A DNA stretch of 64,000 bases. Source: Azomonas tarimensis (GTDB taxonomy: Bacteria; Pseudomonadota; Gammaproteobacteria; Pseudomonadales; Pseudomonadaceae). Of the stretch, positions 6,389 to 14,479 are shown one piece after another (the first letter of the stretch is position 1; each line of letters opens with the position of its first letter). The notes under the pieces are model-generated. The model was not told the origin of the DNA. It was given only the letters and a program-made list of their open reading frames with translations, and ran no database searches. A program made the translations under genes and the position numbers. Where the stretch lies: positions 1 to 64,000 of the forward strand of contig NZ_JBHRXZ010000002.1 in assembly GCF_042648805.1 (NCBI RefSeq), read 5' to 3'.

Positions 6389-8629
6389 ATGCATCCACGA
6401 TTCAAGTTCAGCCCCCTTTTCCTGGCTCTGATGGCCGCTTCTCCGGCCTTGCTGGCGCAAACCTCGGAACCAGAAGCCGAAGGTGCCAGGGTGGAACCGG
6501 CCGACAATGCCTTGCAGTTGCAGGATACCTATGTACTGGGCACCGCCGAACAAGAGCTGAAGCAGGCGCCAGGCGTTTCGATCATTACCGCCGAAGACAT
6601 CAAGAAACGCCCGCCAGTCAACGACCTCTCCGACGTCATCCGCAAGATGCCCGGCGTCAACCTCACCGGCAACAGCGCCACGGGTCAGTATGGCAACAAC
6701 CGGCAGATCGACCTGCGTGGCATGGGCCCGGAAAATACGCTGATCCTCATCGACGGCAAGCCGGTCAGTTCACGTAACTCCGTGCGCATGGGGCGCAGCG
6801 GCGAGCGCAACACGCGTGGCGATACCAACTGGGTGCCGGTCGATGCCGTGGAACGCATCGAGGTATTGCGCGGCCCGGCGGCGGCGCGCTACGGCTCGGG
6901 CGCTGCGGGGGGCGTAGTCAACATCATCACCAAGGCGCCAAGCGATCACCACACCGGCTCGATCACCACCTACACCAATATCCCCGAGGACAGCGCCGAA
7001 GGCGATACCCGCCGCCTGGGCTTCAGTCTCGCCGGTCCGCTGGTGGACACGCTGTCCTATCGCCTGTATGGCAACCTGAACAAGACCGACGCCGACGACT
7101 TGTCACTGAATGAAGAGTTCGCAACCGGCGCCACTCCACCGGCCGGCCGTGAGGGAGTACGCAATAAAGACCTCAATGGCTTGCTGCGCTGGGAGCTCGA
7201 CCCGCAACAGGTCCTTGAGTTCGAAGGCGGATTCAGCCGCCAAGGCAACATTTATGCCGGTGACCGCGCAGTCTCGGGCACGGGTTCAGACCTGCTTACC
7301 GAACTCGCCGAGGGCGGTAAGGAAACCAACATCATGTATCGTCAGTCCGCCTCGGTGACCCATCGCGGCGATTGGGATTTCGGCAGCTCGCAATTGGTTG
7401 CCGCCTACGAGAACACCCGCAACCGCCGTTTGAACGAAGGCCTGGCCGGTGCCTCCGAAGGCAGCATCAACACCGATACTGCCATGTCCACTTCCGAACT
7501 GGACAGCTATCGCTTGGCCGGCGAACTGAACATTCCTCTGAACCTGGGTTTCAACCAGGTCGTCACCGTCGGTGCCGAGTACACCCGGGACGAGCTGAAC
7601 GACCCCTTCTCGATGACCCAGGGCACCGGCACCGGCGGTGCGGTGCCAGGTGCCGATACCGGCGTGCGCGACGGCAAGTCGGATGCCGACAACTATGCGC
7701 TGTTCATCGAAGACAACATCGAGATCGACCCGCGCTGGATCGTCACGCCAGGCCTGCGTTTCGACCGCCACAGCGAATTCGGCGGCAACTGGAGCCCGAG
7801 CCTGAACAGCTCCTACCAGGTCACCGACGCCATCACCGTCAAGGGTGGTGTTGCCCGCGCATTCAAGGCGCCGAATCTGTATCAGTCGAACCCCAACTAT
7901 CTCTACTACACCATGGGTAACGGTTGCCCGGTCGATTTCCCCAGCCTGGGCACCGGGTGCTACGTACAGGGCAACGACAACCTGGACGCCGAGATCAGTA
8001 TCAACAAGGAACTCGGCATCGCCTACGACAAGGATGGCTGGAACGCGGGGATCACCTACTTCCACAACGACTACAAGAACAAGATCACCGCTGGCATGGA
8101 GCCGGTCGGACAGACCAGCGTCGACGGTCGCATCTTCAAATGGGAAAACGCACCCAAGGCAGTGGTGGCCGGCTGGGAGGGCAACCTGAACGTGCCACTA
8201 CTCGGCACCACAGGCGAGATCCTCAGCTGGAACAACAACTTCACCTACATGATTGAGAATCATAACAAGGAGACCAACGAGCCCCTGTCCGTGATTCCCA
8301 AATACACCATCAACTCGATGCTCGACTGGGCGGTCACCCAGTCGTTCGATCTGTCCTTCAGCATGACCCACTACGGCGAGCAGGAGCCGCGCAACCTGAC
8401 CTCGCGCGGCGCGGCGGCCACCGGCGATGAATTGAAGACTCGCGGCGGCTACACCCTCTACGGCGTAACCGCCAACTACGAGTTGGACGAAACCTGGAGC
8501 TTCAGCACGGGTGTCAGCAACCTGTTCGACAAGCGCCTGTATCGGGAGAACAACTCTGGTGGCGCCGGAGCCGCCACTTACAACGAACCAGGACGCGCGT
8601 ACTTCGCATCGGTCACCGCCTCGTTCTGA
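6389..8629 (+). CDS. TonB-dependent ferric siderophore receptor, FepA/PfeA type
   Basis: A 746-residue outer-membrane receptor that imports a ferric, probably catecholate, siderophore using TonB energy. There is a signal peptide (residues 1-23, ending PALLAQ), then a plug domain: APGVSIITAEDIKKRPPVND, the RQIDLRGMGPENTLILIDGK loop, GDTNWVPVDAVERIEVLRGP and AARYGSGAAGGVVNIITK. A beta-barrel follows, ending in the family's C-terminal Phe (YFASVTASF). The length and the long extracellular loops fit FepA/PfeA/PirA. The ATG at 6389 follows AGGAG. The neighbouring esterase and the Fur box support enterobactin-like uptake; the exact ligand is inferred. Confidence 0.9.
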   Translation: MHPRFKFSPLFLALMAASPALLAQTSEPEAEGARVEPADNALQLQDTYVLGTAEQELKQAPGVSIITAEDIKKRPPVNDLSDVIRKMPGVNLTGNSATGQYGNNRQIDLRGMGPENTLILIDGKPVSSRNSVRMGRSGERNTRGDTNWVPVDAVERIEVLRGPAAARYGSGAAGGVVNIITKAPSDHHTGSITTYTNIPEDSAEGDTRRLGFSLAGPLVDTLSYRLYGNLNKTDADDLSLNEEFATGATPPAGREGVRNKDLNGLLRWELDPQQVLEFEGGFSRQGNIYAGDRAVSGTGSDLLTELAEGGKETNIMYRQSASVTHRGDWDFGSSQLVAAYENTRNRRLNEGLAGASEGSINTDTAMSTSELDSYRLAGELNIPLNLGFNQVVTVGAEYTRDELNDPFSMTQGTGTGGAVPGADTGVRDGKSDADNYALFIEDNIEIDPRWIVTPGLRFDRHSEFGGNWSPSLNSSYQVTDAITVKGGVARAFKAPNLYQSNPNYLYYTMGNGCPVDFPSLGTGCYVQGNDNLDAEISINKELGIAYDKDGWNAGITYFHNDYKNKITAGMEPVGQTSVDGRIFKWENAPKAVVAGWEGNLNVPLLGTTGEILSWNNNFTYMIENHNKETNEPLSVIPKYTINSMLDWAVTQSFDLSFSMTHYGEQEPRNLTSRGAAATGDELKTRGGYTLYGVTANYELDETWSFSTGVSNLFDKRLYRENNSGGAGAATYNEPGRAYFASVTASF

Positions 8630-8670
8630 TCAACCGTGCTCCTTGCCTGCCGTTCGCGACGGGCATTTCG

Positions 8671-8716
8671 CTCTGCCAGGCCAAGCCTGGCCTGGCCTGG
8701 CCTGGCAGAGTTTTTT
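8671..8716 (+). terminator. Intrinsic terminator between receptor and methyltransferase genes
   Basis: A perfect 13-bp stem (CTCTGCCAGGCCA at 8671-8683 with TGGCCTGGCAGAG at 8698-8710), a 14-base loop and TTTTTT. It lies only 15 bases before the next start codon, so downstream genes probably depend on partial read-through or a separate promoter. Confidence 0.85.
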
Positions 8717-8731
8717 CGCGAAGAGTCGAAC

Positions 8732-10231
8732 ATGACGTTATGGACCGACGGCTACCTGGCCGACCTCCCCTACCCGCACCACGTGCATGCCGAGCTGTCG
8801 CCCAGCTGGCTGAGCGCAGTGTTGACCGCTCTTGGCCAGCATGCGCCGGATATCGCCGCCCGCTTCCGCTATTGCGAACTGGGTTGCGGCCAAGGCCTGA
8901 ACAGCCTGCTGCTGGCTGCAGCCAATCCTGCCGGCCAGTTTATCGCAGTGGACTTCAATACCCGGCATATCGATCATGGCCACCGCCAGGCCGCCGCAGC
9001 AGCGCTGGACAACCTGGAGTTTCGCCAGGCGAGCTTCGGCGAACTGGCTGACGAGACGGATGCCGAGGGCTTCGACTTCATTGTCCTGCATGGCGTCTAT
9101 TCCTGGGTATCACCGGCCAATCGCACCGCTATCCGGCGTTTCATCGAGCGCAACATCAAGCCCGGCGGAGTGATCTATCTCGCCTACATGAGCCATCCGG
9201 GCATGTCGGCCATGGTCAGTGCGCAGCGTTTTCTCTGGCAAGCAGCGCAGCGCGTGCCAGGCGATCCGCAGAGCCGTCTGCGCGCCGGGCTGGACGCCTT
9301 GCGCCATTGGCAGGACGCGGGCGCCGGCTACTTCGTCGATCATCCGGACGTTGCACGCCGACTGGCACGTGCCGACGACGAGGATCTCGCCTTCCTGGCG
9401 CACGAGCTGCTCTGCGAGCACTGGACCCCCATGCAGGCGGATCAGGTGATCGATGAGTTCGCCGAGTTCGACTGTCGTTTCGTCGGCAGCGCGACGCCGC
9501 TGGAAAACATCGACGCCCTGTCGCTGCCCGGCCATTGCCTGCCACTGCTGACGGACATCGCCGACATTGCACAGCGAGAAACGGTCAAGGACTTGGCGCG
9601 CAACCAATCACAGCGTCGAGACTTGTACCTCCGCAACCCCCGGGCATTGTCGGCAGGCGAGCATCGCCGAGCATTGCTCGCTGGCTGCTGGAGCGCTCTG
9701 CCGGGAGCGCCGGCCAACGGCGGTTTGACCTTCGACACCCGAATCGGTCCGGTGCAGGGTGACGAGCGACTTTTCGCACCACTGCTCGCGGCTTTGGCCG
9801 AAGGTCCCCAGAGCTTCGCCGAGTTGGCGCGTCGACCAGCTCTGGCAGAGCAGATTGGCAGTCTCAGTACGGCCTTGCAGATGCTGACCTGGGCCGGCCA
9901 CATCCACCCCTTGCTGAACGGCGCCGTTGCGATCGAACGCTGCCAGGCTTTGAACAGAATATTGGCCGAAGGAGCCCTGCACGGAGCTGGCTATCGTTAT
10001 CTTGCCGCACCAAGCCTCGGGGCACCGATTGCCGTCGGCCTGCTGGAGATGGCTGCAGCGCGAGTGCTGTTGGAGCATCCGCAACTGCGTGGCGAGCTGC
10101 TGCGCGAGACGGTACTGGCACTGCTACGACGCACCGGGCAGGCGGCCGGCGAGACGCAGGTAAGGCAGTTGCTCGACTTCGAAGAGCAGACCCTCGCCGT
10201 CTGGCTGAGACTCGGGGTGGTGGGCCGATGA
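8732..10231 (+). CDS. Class I SAM methyltransferase with methyltransferase-regulatory domain
   Basis: A 499-residue protein. The N-terminal Rossmann methyltransferase domain carries motif I as FRYCELGCGQGLNSLLLAA (about residues 48-66), an acidic motif II region (FIAVDFNTRHIDHG) and the motif IV-like FDFIVLHGVYSWVSP. A long helical C-terminal half follows, typical of the 'methyltransferase regulatory domain' (PF10119-like) proteins. The ATG at 8732 is chosen because the upstream extension runs through the terminator. The stop overlaps the esterase start (ATGA), so the two are translationally coupled. Its substrate in an iron-uptake operon is unknown; a siderophore or an envelope component are possibilities. 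Confidence 0.82.
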   Translation: MTLWTDGYLADLPYPHHVHAELSPSWLSAVLTALGQHAPDIAARFRYCELGCGQGLNSLLLAAANPAGQFIAVDFNTRHIDHGHRQAAAAALDNLEFRQASFGELADETDAEGFDFIVLHGVYSWVSPANRTAIRRFIERNIKPGGVIYLAYMSHPGMSAMVSAQRFLWQAAQRVPGDPQSRLRAGLDALRHWQDAGAGYFVDHPDVARRLARADDEDLAFLAHELLCEHWTPMQADQVIDEFAEFDCRFVGSATPLENIDALSLPGHCLPLLTDIADIAQRETVKDLARNQSQRRDLYLRNPRALSAGEHRRALLAGCWSALPGAPANGGLTFDTRIGPVQGDERLFAPLLAALAEGPQSFAELARRPALAEQIGSLSTALQMLTWAGHIHPLLNGAVAIERCQALNRILAEGALHGAGYRYLAAPSLGAPIAVGLLEMAAARVLLEHPQLRGELLRETVLALLRRTGQAAGETQVRQLLDFEEQTLAVWLRLGVVGR

Positions 10232-11139
10232 AAACCCTGCTGCTACTGGCGGCATTGCTGCCACTGACCGCCCCGGCCAAGCCCGACCTCACCCAGAAGG
10301 TCGGCCCGACGCTGGCCGACAGCGGCTCGGCGTACTACCGCTTCGAGCGTTTCGAACTGGACTCTGCCGATGGACGCCGCCACTACCGCATCGATCTGGC
10401 CGTTCCCAGGCGCGCCGCGCCGGTTGCCGGCTATCCGGTGCTCTACCTGCTGGACGGCAATGCCGCGCTGGCCGCGCTGGAGGAAGACTGGCTGGAGGAA
10501 ATGGACGAGCGTGGCCCGCCGTTGCTGGTCATGCTCGGCTATGCCACCGACCTGCGCTTCGATGTCGAAGCCCGTGTCTACGACTACACGCCGGCGCCGC
10601 AGCCCGGCCAGCCGTTGCTGGAGGACGACGAGCGGCGGCGCCCCGCGGGCGGTGCCGCGCAGTTTCTGGAACTGATCGAAACGCGCATCAAGCCGCAAGT
10701 CGAGGCGCGCCAGCCGGTAGACCGTCGGCGCCAGGGGCTCTGGGGCCATTCCTATGGCGGCGCCTTCGTACTCGACACCCTGTTCACCCGACCGCAGGCA
10801 TTCCAGAGCTACATCGCGGCCAGCCCCTCGCTGTGGTGGCAGTCCGGCCTGCTGTTGCAGATCGAACAGCGCCTGCCCACCGATACGGCGGCACGTCTGC
10901 TGATTCTGCGCGGTGGCGATGAGGCGCGCCCGCGCGCAGCGGATGACATGCCGTCTGCTCGGGCCAAGGCCATGGCCGCCGTCCCCGCCGATGCGGCGCC
11001 ACAGATGGCGGCGCGGCTGTCCGCCTATCCCCGGATGCGCGTCGAGTACCGCGAACTCGCCGGCCTCGGCCATGGCCCGATGCTGCCGGCATCAATCCTG
11101 CCGGCGCTACGCCTGATAACCGAAGAGAACGACCGATGA
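10228..11139 (+). CDS. Periplasmic alpha/beta-hydrolase, siderophore esterase (PfeE/IroE-like)
   Basis: A 303-residue esterase with a signal peptide (MKTLLLLAALLPLTAPAKP). The nucleophile elbow GHSYGG (about residue 174) and a late His in LAGLGHGPM complete the visible catalytic set, and the FLELIETRIKPQVEAR stretch before the elbow is typical of the esterase D/IroE/Fes-like family. In Pseudomonas, PfeE is a periplasmic esterase next to the enterobactin receptor gene pfeA. The location downstream of a FepA-type receptor argues for hydrolysis of a catecholate tri-lactone to release iron. It overlaps both neighbours by 4 bases (ATGA). Confidence 0.82.
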   Translation: MKTLLLLAALLPLTAPAKPDLTQKVGPTLADSGSAYYRFERFELDSADGRRHYRIDLAVPRRAAPVAGYPVLYLLDGNAALAALEEDWLEEMDERGPPLLVMLGYATDLRFDVEARVYDYTPAPQPGQPLLEDDERRRPAGGAAQFLELIETRIKPQVEARQPVDRRRQGLWGHSYGGAFVLDTLFTRPQAFQSYIAASPSLWWQSGLLLQIEQRLPTDTAARLLILRGGDEARPRAADDMPSARAKAMAAVPADAAPQMAARLSAYPRMRVEYRELAGLGHGPMLPASILPALRLITEENDR

Positions 11140-11423
11140 AAGCCACTACCCCACCCTGGCCGGTGATTTCCCGCATCCTGGCCGCCGTGCTCGGCGGCTA
11201 CCTGTTCACCTATGCGTTCACCGCGGCGCTGGCGCGCCTGTTGCCGCTGGCGAAGGTCGACGCGCTGGTGGTCGCCACCCTGGCCTCGTTCCTCGTCTAC
11301 ACCCTGGCCATTCTCTGGGTCTTCGGCTGCCGCAGCGCCCGGCGGGCCTGGGCAGGGCTGGCGCTGGCATTGCCGCTGGCCGTCATCGGCTTCTGGCCAC
11401 AATTGCTGGAGACGCTGGGATGA
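11136..11423 (+). CDS. DUF3649 small inner-membrane protein
   Basis: A 95-residue protein with three predicted membrane helices (ISRILAAVLGGYLFTYAFTA, ALVVATLASFLVYTLAILWV and AWAGLALALPLAVIGF). It belongs to the DUF3649 family, which is routinely found with PepSY and DUF3325 genes in iron-regulated operons. Overlapping ATGA starts at both ends show tight coupling. It probably forms part of a membrane reductase or transport complex; this role is inferred from context. Confidence 0.8.
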   Translation: MKATTPPWPVISRILAAVLGGYLFTYAFTAALARLLPLAKVDALVVATLASFLVYTLAILWVFGCRSARRAWAGLALALPLAVIGFWPQLLETLG

Positions 11424-13084
11424 AACAGAAAACCCTCACCCAATCGCTGTCCTGGCTGCACACCTGGAGCGGGCTGATCTTCGGTTGGCTGCTGTTCGCC
11501 ATCTTCCTCACCGGCACCCTGGCGGTGTTCGACAAGGAGATCGACGCCTGGATGCGCCCGGAACTGCCGACCCAGCTCATCGACCAGACCGAGGCCGCCC
11601 AGCGTGCCCTCGACTACCTGGCGGCCCGGCACCCCGACGCCAGCGCCTGGAACATCGGCCTGCCCACCGAGCGCTCGCCGAGCCTGAGCGTGTCCGCCGG
11701 CGAACAGCGTCGCGGCGGCGGCCAGTATCTCGATCCGCACAGCGGCGAGCCCCTCGAGGCGCGCGAAACGGCCGGCGGCGGCTTCTTTTTCCGCTTCCAC
11801 TTCACCCTCAACATGCCGCGCAACATCGGCATCTGGGTCGTCGGCCTGGCGGCGATGGCGATGCTGGTGGCGCTGATCAGCGGCATCGTCATCCACAAGA
11901 AGATCTTCAAGGAGTTCTTCACCTTCCGGCCGGCCAAGGGCCAGCGCTCCTGGCTCGATGCGCACAACGCCACCGGCGTGCTGTTGCTGCCGTTCCACCT
12001 GATGATCACCTACACCGGCCTGGTGATCTTCTACCTCATCTACATGCCGGCGGCGATGGACGCGCTGTTCGATGGCGACCGCGATGCCCTGTTCCGCGAA
12101 TTGCGCGGCGCCCCGGCCGAACAACGGGCCGAAGCGGGACGCCAGCCTACCCTCGCCCAGCACGGCGAGCAGTCCGGCGAACGCGCTGAACGGCAGAACG
12201 GCGCCAGCGAACGCCCGGCCGGACGTGGCGAACGCCCGAATGGCCAGGGCGGTCGGGCCGGCGAGCAATCCAGGCCAGCGGCCGAGGCGGCACCGTTGAC
12301 GGCGCTGGGCCCGCTGCTGGCCGAGGCCGAGCGCGTCATCGGGCCGGTCGCCGGCCTGTCGATCCAGAATCCCGGCCGCAGCGATGCGCGCATCGGGGTG
12401 CGCCCGGTGCTCGGCAACCGCATCGAGCTGACCAAGGGCCAGAGCATGCAGTTCGATGGCGTCAGCGGCGCGGTACTGCGCATGCCGACGGAAAGTCGCC
12501 CCAGCCAGTTGACCCAGCGCGTCATGGCCGGCCTGCACTTCGCCCAGTTCGGCGGCTACCCGATGCGCTGGCTGTATTTCCTCTGCAGTTTGGCCAGTTG
12601 CGCGATGATCGCCACCGGGCTGGTGCTGTTCACCGTCAAGCGCCGCCGCCGGCACGAGGCCGAAGGTGCCGTCGGCGCCCTGCTGTACCGCGTCGCCGAA
12701 CGCCTCAATATCGCCGTGGTGGCGGGGCTGGCGCTGGCCTGCGTGGGGTTGCTCTGGGCCAATCGCCTGTTGCCGGTGGAACTGGCGCAGCGTGGAGGCT
12801 GGGAGGTGCGGGTGTTCTTCCTGGTCTGGCTGGCGACCCTCGGCCACGCCATCGTCCGCCCCTGGCTGCAGGCCTGGCGCGAACAGCTCGGCCTGGCGGC
12901 GGCGCTGTGCCTCGGCCTGCCGTTGCTGAACCTGGCGGGCATGGTCCGGGGCAGTCATTTCTGGCTGGAGGCGAGCGCCGTGGCGCTCGGCGCGCTGTTG
13001 GCCTGGACCTGCTGGAAAGTCGGCCAACCGCCGCAGCAGCGCCCGGCACGGCGCGCGGCCAAGACCCTGGCGGAGGCCAATTGA
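11420..13084 (+). CDS. PepSY-domain iron-regulated membrane protein (putative ferric reductase)
   Basis: A 554-residue inner-membrane protein. The first TM helix (WLHTWSGLIFGWLLFAIFLT) has the PepSY-TM His pattern, then comes a periplasmic PepSY-like region, a second helix (IWVVGLAAMAMLVALISGIV) followed by the IHKKIFKEFFTFRPAKGQRS motif, and LDAHNATGVLLLPFHLMITY with paired His likely to bind haem. Further C-terminal helices follow. Residues of about 230-295 are a low-complexity Glu/Arg/Gln/Gly linker (QSGERAERQNGASERPAGRG), longer than usual. Relatives such as FpvG reduce ferric siderophores in the periplasm. It is coupled to its neighbours by a 4-base overlap. Confidence 0.82.
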   Translation: MKQKTLTQSLSWLHTWSGLIFGWLLFAIFLTGTLAVFDKEIDAWMRPELPTQLIDQTEAAQRALDYLAARHPDASAWNIGLPTERSPSLSVSAGEQRRGGGQYLDPHSGEPLEARETAGGGFFFRFHFTLNMPRNIGIWVVGLAAMAMLVALISGIVIHKKIFKEFFTFRPAKGQRSWLDAHNATGVLLLPFHLMITYTGLVIFYLIYMPAAMDALFDGDRDALFRELRGAPAEQRAEAGRQPTLAQHGEQSGERAERQNGASERPAGRGERPNGQGGRAGEQSRPAAEAAPLTALGPLLAEAERVIGPVAGLSIQNPGRSDARIGVRPVLGNRIELTKGQSMQFDGVSGAVLRMPTESRPSQLTQRVMAGLHFAQFGGYPMRWLYFLCSLASCAMIATGLVLFTVKRRRRHEAEGAVGALLYRVAERLNIAVVAGLALACVGLLWANRLLPVELAQRGGWEVRVFFLVWLATLGHAIVRPWLQAWREQLGLAAALCLGLPLLNLAGMVRGSHFWLEASAVALGALLAWTCWKVGQPPQQRPARRAAKTLAEAN

Positions 13085-13085
13085 G

Positions 13086-13421
13086 ATGAATCTTGCATTG
13101 ATCGCCAGCCTGCTGCTGGCCTATGCCGGCATGCTCGGCCTCTGCCTGGGCATGGAACGTCACTGGAAACAGCTCGCCAGCCCGCGCCTGCCGGCTTTCT
13201 GCCGACGCCTCTGCGCACCGCTGGGCGGCGGCCTGCTCGGCCTGTCCATCCATGCGGCCAGCTTCGTCTGGCCCGGCGGCATGGCAGTGGTCGCCTGGTT
13301 CGGGCTGGTCTCCCTCGGCGGACTGGCGCTGCTCATGCTCCTGCCGTACGCGCCGCGCCTGGCGCTCTGGCTACCGGCCGCCGGCGGCCTGGCCTGGGCG
13401 TGCGTCTATGCCGGCCTGTAG
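13086..13421 (+). CDS. DUF3325 small membrane protein
   Basis: A 111-residue protein with three to four hydrophobic helices. It starts MNLALIASLLLAYAGMLGL and contains the family-like ERHWKQLASPRLPAF segment. DUF3325 genes typically end DUF3649-PepSY-DUF3325 iron operons, as here, 1 base after the PepSY stop. It is probably a partner subunit of the PepSY reductase. Confidence 0.78.
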   Translation: MNLALIASLLLAYAGMLGLCLGMERHWKQLASPRLPAFCRRLCAPLGGGLLGLSIHAASFVWPGGMAVVAWFGLVSLGGLALLMLLPYAPRLALWLPAAGGLAWACVYAGL

Positions 13422-13423
13422 AG

Positions 13424-13499
13424 TCTGGGAACCGGCCGGCAAGAGAAAGTCGAGCACGGCCCGGGTAAAGGCGTCACCGGCCTCCACCTTCGACAGTAA
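13424..13499 (-). pseudogene. C-terminal scrap of an alpha/beta-hydrolase
   Basis: A minus-strand frame reads LLSKVEAGDAFTRAVLDFLL followed by PAGSQ. This resembles the last helix of alpha/beta-hydrolases (typically 'E-x-P-x-A-F-N-R-A-L-L-D-F-L'). It directly abuts the repeat at 13501 and has no start. It is only about 25 residues, so the identification is tentative. Confidence 0.4.
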
Positions 13500-13500
13500 G

Positions 13501-13684
13501 AATCGGGGTCAAGAGTAAGAATCGGGGTCAGACCCCGAGGCGGAATCGGGGACAGACCCCGATTTACCGATTTAGACATTGACGGTCTTGTGAAGCGCGA
13601 TCAGGAAGAATCGGCAAACAAAGAATCGGGGTCAGACCCCGCATAAGAATCGAGCATAAGGAGAAGAATCGGGGTCAGACCCCG
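13501..13684. repeat. Cluster of five palindromic repeats (A- and T-type)
   Basis: Within 184 bases lie a half copy (13501-13511), a T-type copy with GGGGTCAGACCCC (13520-13537), a full A-type copy (13544-13564) and two more T-type copies (13624-13641, 13667-13684). The 28-base dispersed repeat (13577-13604) is nested between them. The T-type core is a perfect palindrome around one A. This is the densest repeat cluster in the window and is not coding. Confidence 0.9.
13577..13604. repeat. 28-base dispersed repeat, copy B
   Basis: Matches 2432-2459 at 27 of 28 positions by eye. It is embedded in the palindromic repeat cluster. Confidence 0.7.
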
Positions 13685-13791
13685 ACCCCCCCCGAAACCA
13701 CCGAATCCCTCTCCTTGGAGAAAAATCATTATCGAATGCTTTCCTGCTCCGCCCCTCTAAAACTGGAGATTCCCCCCGGAGTAGCGAACAA

Positions 13792-14385
13792 ATGAGAGAG
13801 CAAGATGATCCGCAGACCATGACCGAGCTGGTGGAGCGTCTCGGCGACGCAGGCGACCCCGAACGCAGGGTAACCATCGGCGAGATGGTCGAGGCGGCGG
13901 GCCAGTGCAGCTTCGGCGTCATGCTGATGGTGCCCGGGCTGCTGGTGCTCTCGCCGCTCTCGGGCATCCCAGGCATACCGACCTTTATCGCGGCGATGGT
14001 GACCCTGATCAGCGTGCAGCTGTTGATCGGCCGGCACAGCTTCTGGCTGCCGAACTGGCTGCTCAAGCGCAGCGCGTCGCGGCCCAAGTTCAACAAGGCG
14101 CAGCACTTCATGCTGAAGATCGCGCGGGTGGTGGACAAGCTATCGCGCCGGCGCCTCGTCTTTCTCGCCTCAGGGCCTGCCGTGCGCGTCGTCGCCCTGC
14201 TCTGTCTCGCCATTGCGGTAACCATGCCACCACTGGAGATCCTGCCCTTCACCAGTTCGCTGGCCGGCGCGGTGTTCAGCGTACTGGGGCTGGGGTTGAT
14301 GGCTCGGGACGGGGTCATGGTGCTGATCGCCTTGGGCTTCTGCGCGGTCCTGGTGTTCAGCGTGCTGCGGGTACTCCTGTTCTGA
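13792..14385 (+). CDS. ExoD-family exopolysaccharide synthesis membrane protein
   Basis: A 197-residue member of the ExoD family (PF06055). The cytoplasmic N-terminus (ELVERLGDAGDPERRVTIGE) precedes the family's FGVMLMVPGLLVLSPLSGIP hairpin with its small-residue/Pro pattern. Three or four further helices follow (FIAAMVTLISVQLLIG, VRVVALLCLAIAVTMPPLE, MVLIALGFCAVLVFSVL). CCGGAG lies about 10 bases upstream of the ATG. ExoD affects exopolysaccharide and alkaline tolerance in rhizobia; the molecular role is unknown. It is flanked by repeats on both sides. Confidence 0.82.
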   Translation: MREQDDPQTMTELVERLGDAGDPERRVTIGEMVEAAGQCSFGVMLMVPGLLVLSPLSGIPGIPTFIAAMVTLISVQLLIGRHSFWLPNWLLKRSASRPKFNKAQHFMLKIARVVDKLSRRRLVFLASGPAVRVVALLCLAIAVTMPPLEILPFTSSLAGAVFSVLGLGLMARDGVMVLIALGFCAVLVFSVLRVLLF

Positions 14386-14390
14386 ACAGG

Positions 14391-14411
14391 AATGAGGGAC
14401 AGACCCCAATT
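14391..14411. repeat. Diverged palindromic repeat with decayed tail (copy 11)
   Basis: GAGGGACAGACCCCAATTC, followed to about 14460 by degenerate CCAATTCCC and CCGATTCCC half-motifs. It lies between the convergent exoD and hydrolase genes. Confidence 0.75.
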
Positions 14412-14479
14412 CCCGCTCGCTCCAATTCCCGCTCTCCAATTCCCGGCCCCCGATTCCCGCGGCCCCGTTTTCTCTCCGG

